Shown here one piece after another: positions 4,823-6,295 of a DNA stretch of 6,295 nt. The notes under the pieces were generated by a model. That model was not told the origin of the DNA. It saw only the letters and a program-made list of their open reading frames with translations, and ran no database searches. Each line of letters opens with the position of its first letter. Positions within the stretch are counted from its first letter, which is position 1. The translations under genes and the position numbers were made by a program. Source of the stretch: an uncultured Collinsella sp. (GTDB taxonomy: Bacteria; Actinomycetota; Coriobacteriia; Coriobacteriales; Coriobacteriaceae); the NCBI GenBank assembly GCA_900554585.1, contig USHS01000077.1, positions 1 through 6,295 of the forward strand. Direction: 5' to 3'.

Positions 4823-5863
4823 ATGGCTTCTGATATTGCTTCTTTAGAGGGGACGCTCTCCTATATTGCGGGACAGCTTAAGACGCTGACTTCTATTGCT
4901 TCGCCTACCGGCTATACCCGCGCGGCGACTGATTATCTGATGGAAACGTTGCGCGATATGGGCTTTGGGCCCGAGCGCTCCAATAAGGGCAACGTGCTGG
5001 TCGAGCTTGGCGGCGAGGGCGAGCCGCTCGTGTTGGCGAGTCATGTCGACACCCTGGGCGCCATGGTACGCTCCATTAAGGACAATGGCCGCCTGCGTCC
5101 CACGACGCTTGGTGGGCACCAGTGGTCTACGGCCGATGGCGAGAACTGCACCGTTTACACGCGCGATGGCAATGTCTACACGGGTGTGGTCCTCAATACC
5201 GAGCCTTCGGCGCACGTGGCCGACGAGCCGGTCAAGACCATCGAGAAGAACATGGAAATCCTGCTCGACGAGAATGTCGACAGCAAGGACGACGTGCTTG
5301 AGCTGGGCATTCAGACCGGCGACATCATTGCTATGGATCCGCGTACCACGGTGACGGAGAGCGGCTACATTAAGAGTCGCTTCCTGGATGACAAACTGTC
5401 GGCGTCGATTCTGCTGGGTCTGGCCCGCGCCGTTGCTGACGGCGAGGTGTCGCTTTCGCGCAAGGTGTCGCTGCTCTTTACCGTGTACGAGGAGGTTGGC
5501 CACGGCGGTGCTTTCGTGCCGGCCGACACGCGCGAGATGATCAGCGTTGACATGGGCTGCGTGGGCGACGACCTGGGCTGCACCGAGCGCATGGTTTCGA
5601 TCTGCGCCAAGGATTCGGGCGGCCCCTACAACTACGATCTGGTGACCACGCTGTCCAATATCGCGCGCGAGCTTGAGCTCGATTACGCCATCGACGTGTA
5701 CCCGCATTACGGCTCGGACGTCGAGGCCACGCTCTCTGCCGGCTACGACATCCGTCACGGCCTGATCGGCCCCGGTGTGTACGCGAGCCACAACTACGAG
5801 CGCAGCCACATGGACGGCGTGCGCAACACCTTTGAACTGGTTCGCGCCTACGTTCAGCGCTAA
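4823..5863 (+). CDS. M42 family metallo-aminopeptidase
   Basis: 346 residues, the normal length for M42 (glutamyl aminopeptidase/TET/YpdE group). The two-metal site is complete: His74 and Asp76 in SHVDTLGAMV, the bridging Asp in RFLDDKLS (189 or 190), catalytic Glu223 and ligand Glu224 in YEEVGHGG, Asp243 in SVDMG, and His323 in SHNYERSH. In M42 structures the middle segment (roughly residues 80-175 here) forms the inserted dimerisation domain. Such enzymes remove N-terminal residues from short peptides in the cytosol, usually as 12-subunit tetrahedral complexes with zinc or cobalt; residue preference cannot be read from this sequence. The upstream site GGAAGG favours this start over the ATG at 4817. 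The gene stands alone, with a long non-coding stretch before it and tandem hairpins after it. Codon choice is more mixed than in fucO, especially over the first 40 codons. Confidence 0.92.
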   Translation: MASDIASLEGTLSYIAGQLKTLTSIASPTGYTRAATDYLMETLRDMGFGPERSNKGNVLVELGGEGEPLVLASHVDTLGAMVRSIKDNGRLRPTTLGGHQWSTADGENCTVYTRDGNVYTGVVLNTEPSAHVADEPVKTIEKNMEILLDENVDSKDDVLELGIQTGDIIAMDPRTTVTESGYIKSRFLDDKLSASILLGLARAVADGEVSLSRKVSLLFTVYEEVGHGGAFVPADTREMISVDMGCVGDDLGCTERMVSICAKDSGGPYNYDLVTTLSNIARELELDYAIDVYPHYGSDVEATLSAGYDIRHGLIGPGVYASHNYERSHMDGVRNTFELVRAYVQR

Positions 5864-5870
5864 CGATGCA

Positions 5871-5908
5871 GCGGCCTCGGCTGGCACAGCAGTACCGACC
5901 GAGGCCGC
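5871..5908 (+). terminator. GC-rich hairpin after the M42 gene
   Basis: GCGGCCTCGG (5871-5880) pairs with CCGAGGCCGC (5899-5908) around an 18-base loop, 8 bases after the stop codon. Only a weak pyrimidine stretch (CCTCT) follows, so termination may be inefficient or factor-dependent. Confidence 0.45.
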
Positions 5909-5914
5909 CCTCTG

Positions 5915-5985
5915 TAAGTTGCGGTGAAATAGGGACTGTTTAAGCGTTTAAAAGCGCCAAACAGTCCCTATTTCACCGCAACTTA
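5915..5985. repeat. Perfect 27-bp inverted repeat between convergent genes
   Basis: Bases 5915-5941 are exactly complementary to 5959-5985, leaving a 17-base loop. The arms carry TGAAATAGGGACTGTTT and its complement. Neither strand shows a T-run after the stem (GGGGG follows on plus, CAGAGG on minus), so this is not a standard intrinsic terminator, though it lies where both neighbouring genes end. It shares no sequence with the 22-bp repeat at 2027-2085. Confidence 0.9.
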
Positions 5986-5998
5986 GGGGGCAGTGCTG

Positions 5999-6259
5999 TT
6001 ATCTCTGCACGTGCCGTAGCACCTCAACGGCGGCGCTTACCTCTATCGTGCGGCGCTCGAGACCGCGGCGGATGGCCTTGAGGCGATTGCCTGCTGTTGC
6101 CCATGCGCTTTGTGAGAGGATTTCGACTGCCTCGTCGACGAACCCATCGAGATGCGACGCATCGAACCAATCGAGCGAGTCAGCAAATGCTAGCTGAGTG
6201 GAAGGGTCCGGACCAAACGGTTTGGCGGCAAATCCAAACTCCCCGGCAACGAGCACGGC
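5999..6259 (-). CDS. C-terminal 86 residues of an unrecognised protein, cut by the contig end
   Basis: The frame ends at TAA (6001-5999) and continues to the adapter junction. The visible residues include FGPDPSTQLAFADSLDWFD, then an acidic stretch with HLDGFVDEAVEIL, and end in a basic helix (NRLKAIRRGLERRTIEV) before VLRHVQR. I do not recognise the family. The chain looks soluble and mostly helical, with no membrane segment or Cys cluster. Codon use fits the high-GC surroundings. An apparent start encoding MYKRQ just upstream comes entirely from adapter sequence and must not be taken as the N-terminus. The true 5' part is missing from the assembly. Confidence 0.7.
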   Translation of the reverse strand, partial: AVLVAGEFGFAAKPFGPDPSTQLAFADSLDWFDASHLDGFVDEAVEILSQSAWATAGNRLKAIRRGLERRTIEVSAAVEVLRHVQR

Positions 6260-6295
6260 CTGTCTCTTATACACATCTCCGAGCCCACGAGACTC
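6260..6295 (+). other. Illumina Nextera adapter read-through (artefact)
   Basis: Bases 6260-6293 equal the Nextera transposase read-2 adapter: the 19-base mosaic end complement, starting CTGTCTCTTATACACATCT, then CCGAGCCCACGAGAC. The final TC would be the first two bases of the i7 index. This is library sequence left at the contig end, not a transposon of the organism. Confidence 0.98.

Noticed and set aside
4844..5887. 347-residue open frame antisense to the M42 gene
   Set aside because: It is a mirror frame of the conserved peptidase, which has all its metal ligands; the antisense product has no domain features.
6260..6278. Transposon end (Tn5 mosaic end) suggesting a mobile element
   Set aside because: The 19 bases are the engineered mosaic end of a sequencing kit and continue directly into the Nextera adapter, so it is an artefact.

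Overview
The window looks like chromosomal DNA from a high-GC, anaerobic gut-type actinobacterium. A member of the Coriobacteriia such as Collinsella fits best. That is an inference from base composition, codon use and gene content (FucO-type alcohol dehydrogenase, M42 aminopeptidase, long YgiQ); no rRNA or marker gene is present to prove it. The last 36 bases are not biological: they are an Illumina Nextera adapter plus two index bases, so the real sequence ends at about base 6259.

Layout. (1) Bases 1-1031, minus strand: the N-terminal 343 codons of a YgiQ-type radical SAM protein that runs off the left edge. It starts at a GTG and has a His/Gln/Lys-rich N-terminal tail. A perfect 12-bp dyad lies just upstream. 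(2) Bases 1300-2019, plus strand: a complete DUF1275 (YoaK-like) six-helix membrane protein, divergent from ygiQ. (3) Bases 2027-2085: a perfect 22-bp inverted repeat at the convergent junction, with a T-tract on the plus side. (4) Bases 2099-2638, minus strand: a LURP-one-related/tubby-like (YxjI-like) protein inside a visibly AT-rich segment (about 2090-2990). It has a good sigma-70-type promoter and a roughly 140-base leader that also carries a doubtful Cys-rich reading frame. (5) Bases 3051-4217, plus strand: an iron-dependent lactaldehyde reductase/1,2-propanediol oxidoreductase (FucO), with strong codon bias and a classic terminator at 4271-4302. (6) Bases 4303-4822: about 520 bases without a gene, holding a facing pair of related 25-base sequences, several competing hairpins and a spaced direct repeat. 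(7) Bases 4823-5863, plus strand: a complete M42 family metallo-aminopeptidase. (8) Bases 5871-5985: two hairpins in tandem, the second a perfect 27-bp inverted repeat. (9) Bases 5999-6259, minus strand: the C-terminal 86 residues of an unrecognised protein, cut by the contig end.

The genes do not form an operon. Each complete gene appears to be its own transcription unit, with strands alternating and hairpins at both convergent junctions. No shared pathway is evident: FucO points to fermentative reoxidation of NADH with lactaldehyde or related aldehydes, M42 to peptide use, and DUF1275 and the LOR protein have unknown roles. I do not see a defence system, CRISPR array, RNA gene or clear transposon. 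The least explained parts are the 4377-4613 inverted-repeat segment, the two very long perfect palindromes, and the AT-rich LOR segment.
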